This document shows positions 8,071 to 16,573 of a stretch of DNA of 64,000 nucleotides, piece by piece. Source of the DNA: Bifidobacterium sp. ESL0784. GTDB lineage: Bacteria; Actinomycetota; Actinomycetes; Actinomycetales; Bifidobacteriaceae. The stretch covers positions 310,001 to 374,000 of the forward strand of contig NZ_JAQTHV010000001.1 in assembly GCF_029433295.1 (NCBI RefSeq). Direction: 5' to 3'. The notes below the pieces were generated by a model. It saw nothing but the letters and a program-made list of their open reading frames with translations, did no database searches and was not told the origin of the DNA. The position numbers and the translations under genes were made by a program. The first letter of the stretch is position 1. Each line of letters begins with the position of its first letter.

Positions 8071-10707
8071 TTATTGCTCGGCGCGGTGTTGCGAACTGAT
8101 CGTGCCGTTTCTGCGTTCGTAGGCGTAAACTATCGCGCAAATGGCGATCACAACCAGCAGGATATAAGGCCAGACCGGTACGATTCTTGTCGAATCGGAC
8201 TTTGTCAAGGCGCTTGGAGCCTTATCTTGAGCATTGCACCTGTAAGCGACTGGGGAGCTAGAACCCTGAAGGTACGCGATTGGTTCACAAGCGCCTTGCG
8301 TCTTCTTCGGGCTTGTAGCCTTCGGATCATTGCTGCCATTGCCGAGTGCCTGATCGTTGGGCATCTGCAATTGCGGGCCGGCTACTGCCAGGCCGGAGAT
8401 GCTACGACGGTTCGTGTTCGCTTTTGCATGGCTTGCAGAACCGGTCGCGTGAGTCTGGGCCGGAGCTTGGGCTGTGGAAGCACTCGGACCGGATGCAGAC
8501 GGAGTAATGATGACAACGCCTGTCGTGCTTGAGGTCGCAGGAGTCTTGTGGTTTTCCTGCTTGTTCGGCTTGTTTTCTGGACTAGTCGAAGGGCTGGGTG
8601 AGGGCGAAGCGGGCTTGCTGGGCTTTTGTACTGGCTTGCTGGGCTTCTGTGCGGGCGTTGCAGGATCGGTAGGCTTTTGCACGGGTTGTGAGGGTTGTGC
8701 AGGCTTGCTCGGCTGCGGTTGCGGCTTCGGCTTCGGCGTAAGTTTCCACGTCGCATAGATTGTGGTATTGCCGCCGGCAAGATTGACGCTATCCGCCGGA
8801 TCGTAAGCGGTGCCGCTGCCGTCCGCCGCGGTATTCCACTTGAACGTATAGCCCTTGGCGTTGGAACCGTCGGCATCCAGGAGCTTGTACGGGCTGCCCG
8901 GCAGAGTCTTTGCCAAGGTGCTGGCATCCTGGGGAGTGGACTTGCCATCGACGTGAATGCCGGTGGCATGGCCTCCGCTGAGGTGGTATTGCTTGGCGGT
9001 CGTGTCGGCAAGATGGGTGCCGGTAGGCACTGGCGTTCCGGGCTGGAGCGTCAACGTGCGGTTTTCCTGCCAAACGTAAGTCCCGGCAGCCTGGGCGCTA
9101 TCCGTGCAGCTTCCGTTTTGGATATCGTTCCAATCGTAGGTAACGGCCGCCTCTTCGGCACTCAACGCGCTGCCCGGCTGATAGACCTTCACCCACTTGC
9201 CGGTGTACGGTTCGTTGAACGAGGTGAATAGCGGAGGCTGCCAGCCACTCAATTGGGTATGCGGGCCGATGGATATTTGCTTGATAGCAAGGTCGCTTTC
9301 GAACAGATTATCCATATAGGTGCTGTTGTTGGTGATGAACGTGCTCATATCTATGGCGGAGAGCAGGTCGTCACCACTGAACAGCCTATCCATCATAGTC
9401 ACGTTTCTGGTGTCCCAATTGCTCAAATCGATGGAGGCCACATGCTGGCATTGGCGGAACATCGCGCTCATCTCTTGGACCGATTCGGTGTTCCAGCTGC
9501 TCAGATCGAGGCTGGTCAGGCTGGTGCAATTGTCGAACATATGCGACATGTTCGTGACATTCTTGGTGTCGAGCTCGAAGATGTTGAGATTCTTCAAGGC
9601 ATACAGGTTTTCGAACAGGTAGCTCATGTTTGTGGCCTTCGGCGCGCTGAAATGGCTGATATCGAGTGTGGTGAGCTTGTGGCTTTCGGAGAACAGGCCC
9701 ATCAGATCCGTGGCATTGGGGAAAGTGGCATGGCTCATGTCGATTTTCTCAATGCTTTGACGCGGTGAATCGAACAGGTGCCGTATATCTGTGGCACTTG
9801 CCGCGCTGAAGTTGCGCATGCTGACAGTCTTCAGATTGGGCTCATTGGTAATCAGAGACCCGAGACTGGTGAGCTGAGGCGCGGAGACGTCGTCGAGAAT
9901 CAATGTTTCCAGGGAATCTCCTGCGTTTGTCAGGCCAGAAGTGGATTGAAGGCTGTTGAGCTTCCATCCGCCCAGATTAAGGCTCTTGCAGTTGCGCAGG
10001 TTGCTGAATGCGTCTGCTTGTGTGACATTGCTGACATCCCAGCCGCTCAGATCGAGCTCCTCTAAATCGCTGTTTTTGAACATCTGAGACATGTTGGTGA
10101 CCTGGCTTGCGTCCACATTACCCGTATGGTGCAGATGCCTGAGGCCAGAAATACCGTTGAAAAGATTGCTGCTGTCTGCTGGTAGCTGGGTCTTGCCGGC
10201 AAAATCAACATCGGTGTATACGGCATGGCCTTCGGCATACATGTTCCTGAAGAACGCGTTGTCGGGTATCTGAACCTCTTGGCCTGACTTGGCTTTGATG
10301 GTGAGGGTGCAGGCGCCGGAGGCCGTTGAAAGCTCCCAGCTGCCGCCTACCAGATTGCCCTGTGCTGCGCCGTTGTCGTTGCAGATGGATTCATCCTGCG
10401 GGCCGACGGTTGGCGTTGGCTTGGATGATGTTGGTGCCGGCGCAGCGGAGACGCTTGGTGTCGCCAAGGTCGACTTTGTCGCGGAACTTTGGTCTTGCGA
10501 TTGCGGTGTCTGCGTTTTTTGGTCTGGCGCTGCTGTTCGTGGCGAAAGTTTTTGATTCTGATTTGTTTGGCTTGGCGTCGCAGTCTGTGATGTCTGATCC
10601 GTTTGCGGTTGCTTCTCGCTGGTGTCATCGGCGTTGGCAAGTACCGGTGCCATCAGCATCGTAGCAGTTACGGCGATACCAAGCGCAGTTTTTATATTTT
10701 TGCGCAT
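8071..10707 (-). CDS. secreted BspA-type leucine-rich-repeat (DUF285) surface protein, larger paralog
   Basis: An 878-residue surface protein related to the one ending at 3710. Order: signal peptide (MRKNIKTALGIAVTATMLM, cleavage near LANADD); Gln/Thr/Ser linker to about residue 110; at least eight DUF285 repeats such as [18 protein letters not shown] and DLSSWNTESVQEMSAMF; a terminal SIGPHTQLSGW cap; a B-repeat-like segment (YTFKWNTAADGSGTAYD); a long Pro/Lys/Ser stalk; and a C-terminal membrane helix (VWPYILLVVIAICAIVYAY) with a basic tail. No LPXTG motif is visible, so anchoring is probably by the membrane helix. Start supported by GAGGGGG upstream. A hairpin leader shared with a decayed paralog lies just before it. 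Role inferred as adhesion; ligand unknown. Confidence 0.85.
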   Translation of the reverse strand: MRKNIKTALGIAVTATMLMAPVLANADDTSEKQPQTDQTSQTATPSQTNQNQKLSPRTAAPDQKTQTPQSQDQSSATKSTLATPSVSAAPAPTSSKPTPTVGPQDESICNDNGAAQGNLVGGSWELSTASGACTLTIKAKSGQEVQIPDNAFFRNMYAEGHAVYTDVDFAGKTQLPADSSNLFNGISGLRHLHHTGNVDASQVTNMSQMFKNSDLEELDLSGWDVSNVTQADAFSNLRNCKSLNLGGWKLNSLQSTSGLTNAGDSLETLILDDVSAPQLTSLGSLITNEPNLKTVSMRNFSAASATDIRHLFDSPRQSIEKIDMSHATFPNATDLMGLFSESHKLTTLDISHFSAPKATNMSYLFENLYALKNLNIFELDTKNVTNMSHMFDNCTSLTSLDLSSWNTESVQEMSAMFRQCQHVASIDLSNWDTRNVTMMDRLFSGDDLLSAIDMSTFITNNSTYMDNLFESDLAIKQISIGPHTQLSGWQPPLFTSFNEPYTGKWVKVYQPGSALSAEEAAVTYDWNDIQNGSCTDSAQAAGTYVWQENRTLTLQPGTPVPTGTHLADTTAKQYHLSGGHATGIHVDGKSTPQDASTLAKTLPGSPYKLLDADGSNAKGYTFKWNTAADGSGTAYDPADSVNLAGGNTTIYATWKLTPKPKPQPQPSKPAQPSQPVQKPTDPATPAQKPSKPVQKPSKPASPSPSPSTSPENKPNKQENHKTPATSSTTGVVIITPSASGPSASTAQAPAQTHATGSASHAKANTNRRSISGLAVAGPQLQMPNDQALGNGSNDPKATSPKKTQGACEPIAYLQGSSSPVAYRCNAQDKAPSALTKSDSTRIVPVWPYILLVVIAICAIVYAYERRNGTISSQHRAEQ

Positions 10708-10733
10708 ATTTCCCCCTCATTTCAGCAAGCAAA

Positions 10734-10764
10734 AATACGGCAATTAAGATATGAATACCGTATT
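10734..10764 (-). promoter_or_regulatory. hairpin leader of the LRR family, copy 2
   Basis: Inverted repeat AATACGG (10734-10740) and CCGTATT (10758-10764) around the loop CAATTAAGATATGAATA, 27 bp upstream of the surface-protein start. It matches the copy at 7024-7056 almost base for base while the flanks differ more, so selection may keep it. Function unknown. Confidence 0.6.
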
Positions 10765-11127
10765 ACGTTCCCTTCGACCAATAGAGTAATGCATACATTA
10801 GACAAATAAATAACCTATTTAACAGACAAAAATATTATTTTATCCATTAATTTCTTTCGTTCGCTTTATCTGTCGAATGGTTCGAAAATGCGAGGAAACC
10901 GAAAATCGTGGTACGGATGTTACATTGGTATCAGGCGAATTGCGGATTGGAGATTTCGTGATATGCCTTGCAGCGCCGCTGTTTGGTGCGATGGTACGAA
11001 TGTTCGACGCGATATGGTAGTCCTTATTATTATGTTGCGCCACGCGCTACACTGATGTTTCGCTGTATGCTGTGGGTAAGTGGTAAGTAATATGACGAAC
11101 GTAACCTCGAGACGTGAAGGAGCGGTT
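10765..11127. other. divergent spacer between the LRR gene and topA
   Basis: AT-rich near the surface-protein gene and more balanced toward topA. Promoters for both directions must lie here, but I see no strong -35/-10 pair and no recognisable RNA gene. Confidence 0.4.
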
Positions 11128-14121
11128 ATGGCGGCTGGTAAGAAACTTGTCATCGTGGAGTCTCCGACGAAGGCCAAGAAGATCGGTGGGTATCTTGGCA
11201 AGGATTACACGGTCATGGCTTCCGTTGGTCATATCCGCGATTTGGCGCAACCGAGCCAGGTGCCTGCTTCCAAGAAGGCGAAGTTCGGGCGTTTCGGCGT
11301 GGATGTCGACGACGGTTTCGAGCCGTATTACATTGTGGGTCCCGAGAAGAAGAAAACCGTTGCGGAACTTAAAAGTGCTCTGAAAGACGCGAGTGAACTT
11401 TACCTCGCGACTGATGAGGATCGCGAAGGCGAGGCCATTGCGTGGCACTTGGTGCAGACGCTCAAGCCCAAGGTGCCGGTGCACCGCATGGTCTTCCACG
11501 AGATCACGCCGTCCGCCATCAAGGCCGCGGTTGGTAAGACGCGTGATGTGGATGCCAATATGGTCGACGCCCAGGAGACGCGACGTGTGCTCGACAGGCT
11601 TTATGGCTACGAGCTTTCGCCGGTGCTCTGGCGCAAAGTTGGTCCGGGACTTTCCGCGGGTCGCGTGCAGTCCGTGGCCACCCGGCTGATTGTCGAGCGT
11701 GAGCGGGAACGCATGGCGTTCGTGCGCTCGCCGTATTGGGACGTTATCGCCGAGCTTTCCGCGCCCGACGCGCAGGGTGAGAACGTCGATTTTGAATCCC
11801 GTATGGTCTCGCTGGGCGGTTCGCGTCTGGCCAATTCCCGTGATTTCACTTCTACCGGCGCATTGACCACCGCCGCACAGAAAGACAGCGTCTGTCAGCT
11901 TGATGAAGCACAGACCAAGGCGATTGCGCAGGCGCTGGAGCATGCGCCGTTCACCGTGGTGTCGATGGAATCCAAGCCGTACCATCGTCGTCCGGTGCCG
12001 CCGTTCACCACCTCGACCATGCAGCAGGCTGCGGGCAACCGGCTTTCGATGAGCTCGCGCCAAACCATGCGTGCCGCGCAGGGACTCTACGAAAACGGCT
12101 TCATCACTTACATGCGTACCGATTCGGTGACGCTTTCGCACGAGGCCATCGAAGCGGCCCGTGAATCCGTCACCAAGAATTTCGGCAAGGAATATCTTTC
12201 CGATAAGCCCAAGCAGTATGCCACCAAGACCGCAGGTGCGCAGGAAGCGCACGAATGCATCCGTCCTGCCGGCTCAAAGTTCCATGATCCTGCCGAATTG
12301 GCTACCAAAGTACCGCCGGATCAGCTGAAGCTTTATACGTTGATTTGGCAGCGCACGCTGGCCTCGCAGATGGCCGACGCCACCGGTTTCACGGCTACCG
12401 TGCGGCTTTCGGCGCCCGCAGGTGAGCGTGGAGAAGCTATTTTCCAGGCTTCCGGTACCGTCATCGAATTCCCTGGATTCCTGAAGGCTTCTGGCTGGCC
12501 ACATCGTTCCTCGGGATCGGCGTCCTCTGCTGCAAAGACGAAGGATACCAAGGCGTCTGCTAAATCTGGCAAGTCCGAAGAGAACGAAGCGCTGCCGCCA
12601 ATGAAAACCGGCGAAGTGCTCAATGCTACTTCAGTCACCGCAGATGGCCATGAGACCCAGCCGCCGGCCCGCTATACCGAGGCCTCGTTGGTCAAGACGC
12701 TAGAAGCCAAGGAGATCGGCCGTCCGTCAACGTACGCCAGCATCATTTCCACGATTATCGACCGCGGATATGTCTACGAGCGCGGCCGTGCGTTGATTCC
12801 GTCCTGGCTCGCCTTCGCCGTGACCAAGCTTTTGGAAACGAACTTCCCGAAGTATGTGGACTACCAGTTCACAGCTGATATGGAAAACGGGCTCGACAAG
12901 ATTGCCCAAGGTGAGGAAACCAGCAAGGAATGGCTTACTCGCTTCTACTTCGGTGATGGCAAGGACGCGGCGAAATCGCAGGATGAGGCGCACGAAGGCC
13001 TGCAACAGCAGGTCGCACAGCTCGGCGACATCGATGCCCGCGCCATCAACACCATCGAAATCGGTGACGGTTTGCAGGTGCGCGTCGGCCGCTATGGCCC
13101 CTATCTTGAGGACACGAAGAATCTGGATGCCGAGGGCAACCCGAAGCGCGCTTCTATTCCCGAGACGATGGCTCCCGACGAGCTGACCGTCGAGGCCGGC
13201 CACGAGCTCATCAAGAACAATGCTGGTGGGCCGCGCGTGCTTGGCAAAGACCCCGCGACCGGTGGCACTGTTGAAGTTCGTAGCGGGCGGTTCGGCCCGT
13301 ATGTCGCGCTGATTTCACCCGAGGCTGAGGCAGAGATGAAGGCCGAGCGCGAAGCCAAGGCCGTTGCGGCGAAGGCTGCAGCTGCCACTGACTCCGTTGA
13401 TGCCAAGGACGGCAAGACTTCTGCAAAGACAGCCAAGATCGCCAAGACTCATGCGAAGAAAACCGCCAAGTCCACGGTGCCCAAGCCCAAGATGGCGTCG
13501 CTGTTCAAGACGATGAGCCCGGATACGGTCACGCTTGACGATGCCCTCAAACTGCTGAGTCTGCCGCGTGAAGTCGGCAAATATGATGAGACTGACGCAA
13601 AAACCGGCGAGACCAACGAAGCTGTTGTTACTGCGAGCAACGGACGTTATGGTCCTTACCTCACCAAGAAAGGCACGGACGGCAAGTCCGAGACCCGTTC
13701 ACTTGGCAGCGAAGACGAGATTTTCACAGTCGACTTAGACAAGGCCAAGGCGCTGTTTGCCCAGCCGAAGTATGGTCGCGGTCGTGGCAGGGGAGCGGCC
13801 AAGCCGCCGCTGCGCGACCTTGGCGCCGACCCGGAAAACGGCAAGAACGTGACCATCAAGGATGGGTTCTACGGAGCCTACATCACCGATGGTGAGACCA
13901 ACCGCACGCTGCCGAAACAGTACACCCCGGAGTCCATCGACCCGGCCACCGCCTTCCAACTGCTCGCTGAAAAGCGCGCCGCCGGCCCCTCCAAGCGTCG
14001 CGGCCTCCGCAAGACGACCAAGTCGACCGCCCGCAAGACGAGTAGCAAGAAGTCCACTAAGTCCGCAACGCGCAAGACGAGCAGTGCCAAGAAGACCGCA
14101 ACCCGCAAGGCAGCCAAGTAA
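11128..14121 (+). CDS. topA: DNA topoisomerase I
   Basis: A 997-residue type IA topoisomerase that relaxes negatively supercoiled DNA by single-strand passage. Starts with the Toprim domain (LVIVESPTKAKKIGGYL; acidic pair in DEDREGEAIAWH), followed by the gate domains and the active-site region ITYMRTDS with catalytic Tyr328. The C-terminal third carries repeated basic domains seen in actinobacterial TopA (GRYGPYLEDT, GRFGPYVALI, GRYGPYLTKKG, GFYGAYITDG) and ends in a Lys/Arg/Ser/Thr tail typical of these enzymes; there are no zinc-finger cysteine clusters. The ATG at 11128 is preceded by AAGGAG; an in-frame start 48 bp earlier lacks one. Very secure. Confidence 0.97.
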   Translation: MAAGKKLVIVESPTKAKKIGGYLGKDYTVMASVGHIRDLAQPSQVPASKKAKFGRFGVDVDDGFEPYYIVGPEKKKTVAELKSALKDASELYLATDEDREGEAIAWHLVQTLKPKVPVHRMVFHEITPSAIKAAVGKTRDVDANMVDAQETRRVLDRLYGYELSPVLWRKVGPGLSAGRVQSVATRLIVERERERMAFVRSPYWDVIAELSAPDAQGENVDFESRMVSLGGSRLANSRDFTSTGALTTAAQKDSVCQLDEAQTKAIAQALEHAPFTVVSMESKPYHRRPVPPFTTSTMQQAAGNRLSMSSRQTMRAAQGLYENGFITYMRTDSVTLSHEAIEAARESVTKNFGKEYLSDKPKQYATKTAGAQEAHECIRPAGSKFHDPAELATKVPPDQLKLYTLIWQRTLASQMADATGFTATVRLSAPAGERGEAIFQASGTVIEFPGFLKASGWPHRSSGSASSAAKTKDTKASAKSGKSEENEALPPMKTGEVLNATSVTADGHETQPPARYTEASLVKTLEAKEIGRPSTYASIISTIIDRGYVYERGRALIPSWLAFAVTKLLETNFPKYVDYQFTADMENGLDKIAQGEETSKEWLTRFYFGDGKDAAKSQDEAHEGLQQQVAQLGDIDARAINTIEIGDGLQVRVGRYGPYLEDTKNLDAEGNPKRASIPETMAPDELTVEAGHELIKNNAGGPRVLGKDPATGGTVEVRSGRFGPYVALISPEAEAEMKAEREAKAVAAKAAAATDSVDAKDGKTSAKTAKIAKTHAKKTAKSTVPKPKMASLFKTMSPDTVTLDDALKLLSLPREVGKYDETDAKTGETNEAVVTASNGRYGPYLTKKGTDGKSETRSLGSEDEIFTVDLDKAKALFAQPKYGRGRGRGAAKPPLRDLGADPENGKNVTIKDGFYGAYITDGETNRTLPKQYTPESIDPATAFQLLAEKRAAGPSKRRGLRKTTKSTARKTSSKKSTKSATRKTSSAKKTATRKAAK

Positions 14122-14151
14122 TCGTTCTGTCTAAAATTCCAGGGAGAAACG

Positions 14152-14928
14152 ATGTCGGAAGATCAAGAAGACCAGGTGAGCATCGATCAGGTGCCCGAGG
14201 ATCAGGTCGGCATCAGTGAAGTGCAAGATGGCGACGTGCAGACAGATGAGACGCGGCATGAAGGTTCCCAGAATGGTGCGGCGCAGAATTATCTGAGCGA
14301 TGGGCGGCCTGTCATCGGCCCGGGAATAGAACGGTTCACGCCAGAAGGGCACCACAAAGCGCTTGTGGACGTAGTCTGGATTGCGATTTTTTTCGCGGGA
14401 CTCGTCGGGCTGCTCGCGTTGATTATTTTGATATTCGGCGGAATCAGGTTGAAACGTGCCTGGTTCACGATGAAGGACATGCCGCTATTCATCGGCTTGG
14501 GTCTGGTGTTGTTCGTATGTTTTGCACTTCAGGACCTGATATCGTTGAGGCCCAATTCTCGCTATTTCTATTACGATGCCGACAAACTGGCCAAGGCGTA
14601 TGGCCTTGAAGGAATCGTCATGGGCAAGGTCAAGATCAAGCGCGATGGCGACGTCAAAATAAAATATTATCGGAATCGAACTACGCAGGAAGGGCTGCAG
14701 CTGGGACTGACCGATATCAAGGTTAGGAAGGATTGCCTGCCCATTTCCTATCCGGTCATCGTCGAGTGGATTGACAGGTATGGGCAAGTCAAAATGTCGG
14801 CTTGCGGATTGGATGTCACCTCGCAGGGTGTGAGTCTGAATCTTGATTCGTTGGGTTCCTTCCCGTGTCGGGCGAAGCGTTCCTATATGCTTCAAACTGC
14901 TGGCAACGAGCTGGTGTTGAAAGGCTGA
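14152..14928 (+). CDS. predicted membrane protein of unknown function
   Basis: A 258-residue protein I do not recognise. Residues 1-65 are acidic and Gln/Glu/Asp-rich. Two membrane helices follow (VWIAIFFAGLVGLLALIILIF and MPLFIGLGLVLFVCFAL), then a roughly 130-residue soluble domain rich in beta-type sequence (VKIKRDGDVKIKYYRN, LPISYPVIVEWIDRYGQVKMSACGL). It follows topA by 30 bp on the same strand with GGGAG before the ATG, so it may be cotranscribed. No catalytic motif is visible. Confidence 0.75.
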   Translation: MSEDQEDQVSIDQVPEDQVGISEVQDGDVQTDETRHEGSQNGAAQNYLSDGRPVIGPGIERFTPEGHHKALVDVVWIAIFFAGLVGLLALIILIFGGIRLKRAWFTMKDMPLFIGLGLVLFVCFALQDLISLRPNSRYFYYDADKLAKAYGLEGIVMGKVKIKRDGDVKIKYYRNRTTQEGLQLGLTDIKVRKDCLPISYPVIVEWIDRYGQVKMSACGLDVTSQGVSLNLDSLGSFPCRAKRSYMLQTAGNELVLKG

Positions 14929-14950
14929 AAGCAACGGTCGTTGTCGGCTT

Positions 14951-15030
14951 TTGTGGATAATTAATGGCCATTGTCGCTGATTGTGGACAAGTGGCCGACG
15001 CACTCCGCAACACGCCTCAAATGTGGATAA
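14951..15030. promoter_or_regulatory. cluster of three DnaA boxes
   Basis: Read on the minus strand: TTATCCACAA at 14951-14960 (perfect consensus), TTGTCCACAA at 14981-14990 (the form common in actinobacterial origins) and TTATCCACAT at 15021-15030. All three have the same orientation, within 80 bp of non-coding DNA. No dnaA, dnaN or gyr genes are nearby, so this is not expected to be oriC. It could titrate DnaA or let DnaA control the gene pair that follows. Confidence 0.7.
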
Positions 15031-15279
15031 CCCCTATCATCCGACCACAGTGCCCGTTTTTGCCCCTGTAATGTTGCCTTTTGTGATTCCATGGAATCAA
15101 TGGAGATTCCACGTAAACGAAAGAAGCAGAATATGCCAGCTCGGTCTATGGCAGGTAACGGCAAACGCAAGCATGCGAATATCAAGGTTTCTGTTCGTTC
15201 CCGTCGTGCTCACGCTACTTCGCGTCCTCCCGCATTTCCGCTACAATTGGCGGTATTGCAGGAGGAAAGGAGGTGCAAA

Positions 15280-15513
15280 ATGGAGTGCGATGATTTCCTC
15301 GAAGAAGATGGCATCCGGCTGGGATATAACGCGGATACGGTGACCATCACGGAAATTGGGTATGGCAGAAAAGCCGTGCTCGATAATGAGGGGAAAATCC
15401 TATCGTCGACTTTTCCCAAGGATAGTCTTGATTTTGTTCATCGATATTTCCGACAGAACTACAAGATGATTGAGCGTGCCCGGTCGATAGATCGGAAGTA
15501 CGGACATGACTGA
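15280..15513 (+). CDS. small partner protein of the DUF4160 gene, unknown function
   Basis: A 77-residue acidic/basic mixed protein starting MECDDFLEEDGIRLGYNAD. I chose the ATG at 15280 because it has a near-perfect ribosome site (AAAGGAGG); the open frame extends further up but as Arg/Lys-rich sequence without such a site. It overlaps the next gene by 8 bp, so the two are translationally coupled. Small pairs built on DUF4160 look like toxin-antitoxin modules, but I do not recognise this partner's family. Confidence 0.65.
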   Translation: MECDDFLEEDGIRLGYNADTVTITEIGYGRKAVLDNEGKILSSTFPKDSLDFVHRYFRQNYKMIERARSIDRKYGHD

Positions 15514-15778
15514 ACTATTCCGTGTGATGGGTTATTCCGTATTTTTTAGCTCCCAAGATATGCATCATGGTGTTCATGTCCATATCGGAAAAGGGCGAAA
15601 ACGCGACCTCAGCAAATTTATTCTGACCAAAGACGGTCATGTCTCTCTGGCACATAATCGGGGTGGGCTTTCCGATGAGCAGATTCTGAAAATCCAAGAT
15701 GCGGTTGAAGAACGATACGAAAAAATTATTTATCGGTGGTCCCAGCACTTTGGTAGCGATTATCATTTTGATAAGTAG
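15506..15778 (+). CDS. DUF4160 domain protein
   Basis: A 90-residue protein fitting DUF4160: VMGYSVFFSSQDMHHGVHVHIGKG with the conserved H-x-H (HVHI), a beta-hairpin and a C-terminal helix (LSDEQILKIQDAVEERYEKIIYRW, then FG). DUF4160 members are often paired with small genes in toxin-antitoxin-like loci, but no biochemical role is established to my knowledge. Its start lies inside the end of the preceding gene. It interrupts a stretch of core replication genes, which suggests acquisition. Confidence 0.7.
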   Translation: MTELFRVMGYSVFFSSQDMHHGVHVHIGKGRKRDLSKFILTKDGHVSLAHNRGGLSDEQILKIQDAVEERYEKIIYRWSQHFGSDYHFDK

Positions 15779-15887
15779 GACAAGAACCATAGTCGACTTT
15801 TTGTCGTTGCTGTTATGTTTAAAGTTATGGTAGTAACGCATAACTGGGATAGATTTGAAAGCTGATTGTCAGCCAGGATTGAGGATT

Positions 15888-16514
15888 ATGAGCGGGGTGT
15901 TTATTTCGTTTGAGGGCGTTGACGGGGTCGGGAAGACCACGCAGGTTGAACGTCTGAAGCGTTATGTCGAAGAGCTGGGACGCGAGGTCGTCGTTACCCG
16001 CGAGCCGGGCGGCACGAAGTTGGGTGTGGCGTTGCGGCAGTTGTTGTTGCATGGGGGAGAGATTGCGCCGCGTACTGAGGCGCTGCTCTTTGCCGCCGAT
16101 CGCGCCCAGCATGTGGCCGAAGTCATCCGGCCGGCGCTCGCGCGCGGGGCCGTCGTGATTTCCGATCGATATATCGATTCGTCGCTGGCCTATCAGGCTG
16201 GAGGGCGGGAGCTTACACAAGAGGAAGTGCGCAAGTTGAGTCTGTGGGCGACGAACAACCTGTTGCCGGAACGCACGTACCTGCTGGATATGGATCCGGC
16301 AGCATCGCACGGCCGGCTCGACCACAGCGAGGACCGCATGGAATCGGCCGGCGATGGGTTCCAGGAACGAACGCGTCAAGCGTTCCTCGATTTGGCGGCG
16401 CATGAGAAGTCCCGGTTCAAGGTTATCGACGCTTCGAAGCCGGTTGACGAAGTCTGGTCTCAGATTCGTGCCGATGCCGATGATCTGCTGGCCGATTGGT
16501 CGTGCGGGCTGTAG
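15888..16514 (+). CDS. tmk: thymidylate kinase
   Basis: A 208-residue dTMP kinase making dTDP for DNA synthesis. Walker A is [11 protein letters not shown] near the N-terminus, the DR-x motif appears as TREPGGT and [12 protein letters not shown], and the lid region follows [11 protein letters not shown]. The ATG at 15888 ([10 protein letters not shown]) has GAGG upstream and gives the normal length; an upstream ATG would add 11 unlikely residues. holB follows 59 bp later on the same strand, the common tmk-holB pairing. Confidence 0.96.
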   Translation: MSGVFISFEGVDGVGKTTQVERLKRYVEELGREVVVTREPGGTKLGVALRQLLLHGGEIAPRTEALLFAADRAQHVAEVIRPALARGAVVISDRYIDSSLAYQAGGRELTQEEVRKLSLWATNNLLPERTYLLDMDPAASHGRLDHSEDRMESAGDGFQERTRQAFLDLAAHEKSRFKVIDASKPVDEVWSQIRADADDLLADWSCGL

Positions 16515-16573
16515 GGCGTCCCACTATCGGTGGCGGGCAATAAGGTGACGGTAAGCAAACAAGTGGAGGAACA

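Noticed and set aside
14951-15030. DnaA boxes as the chromosomal origin
   Set aside because: dnaA, dnaN, recF, gyrA/B and rpmH are not nearby and there is no AT-rich unwinding stretch of the usual kind.
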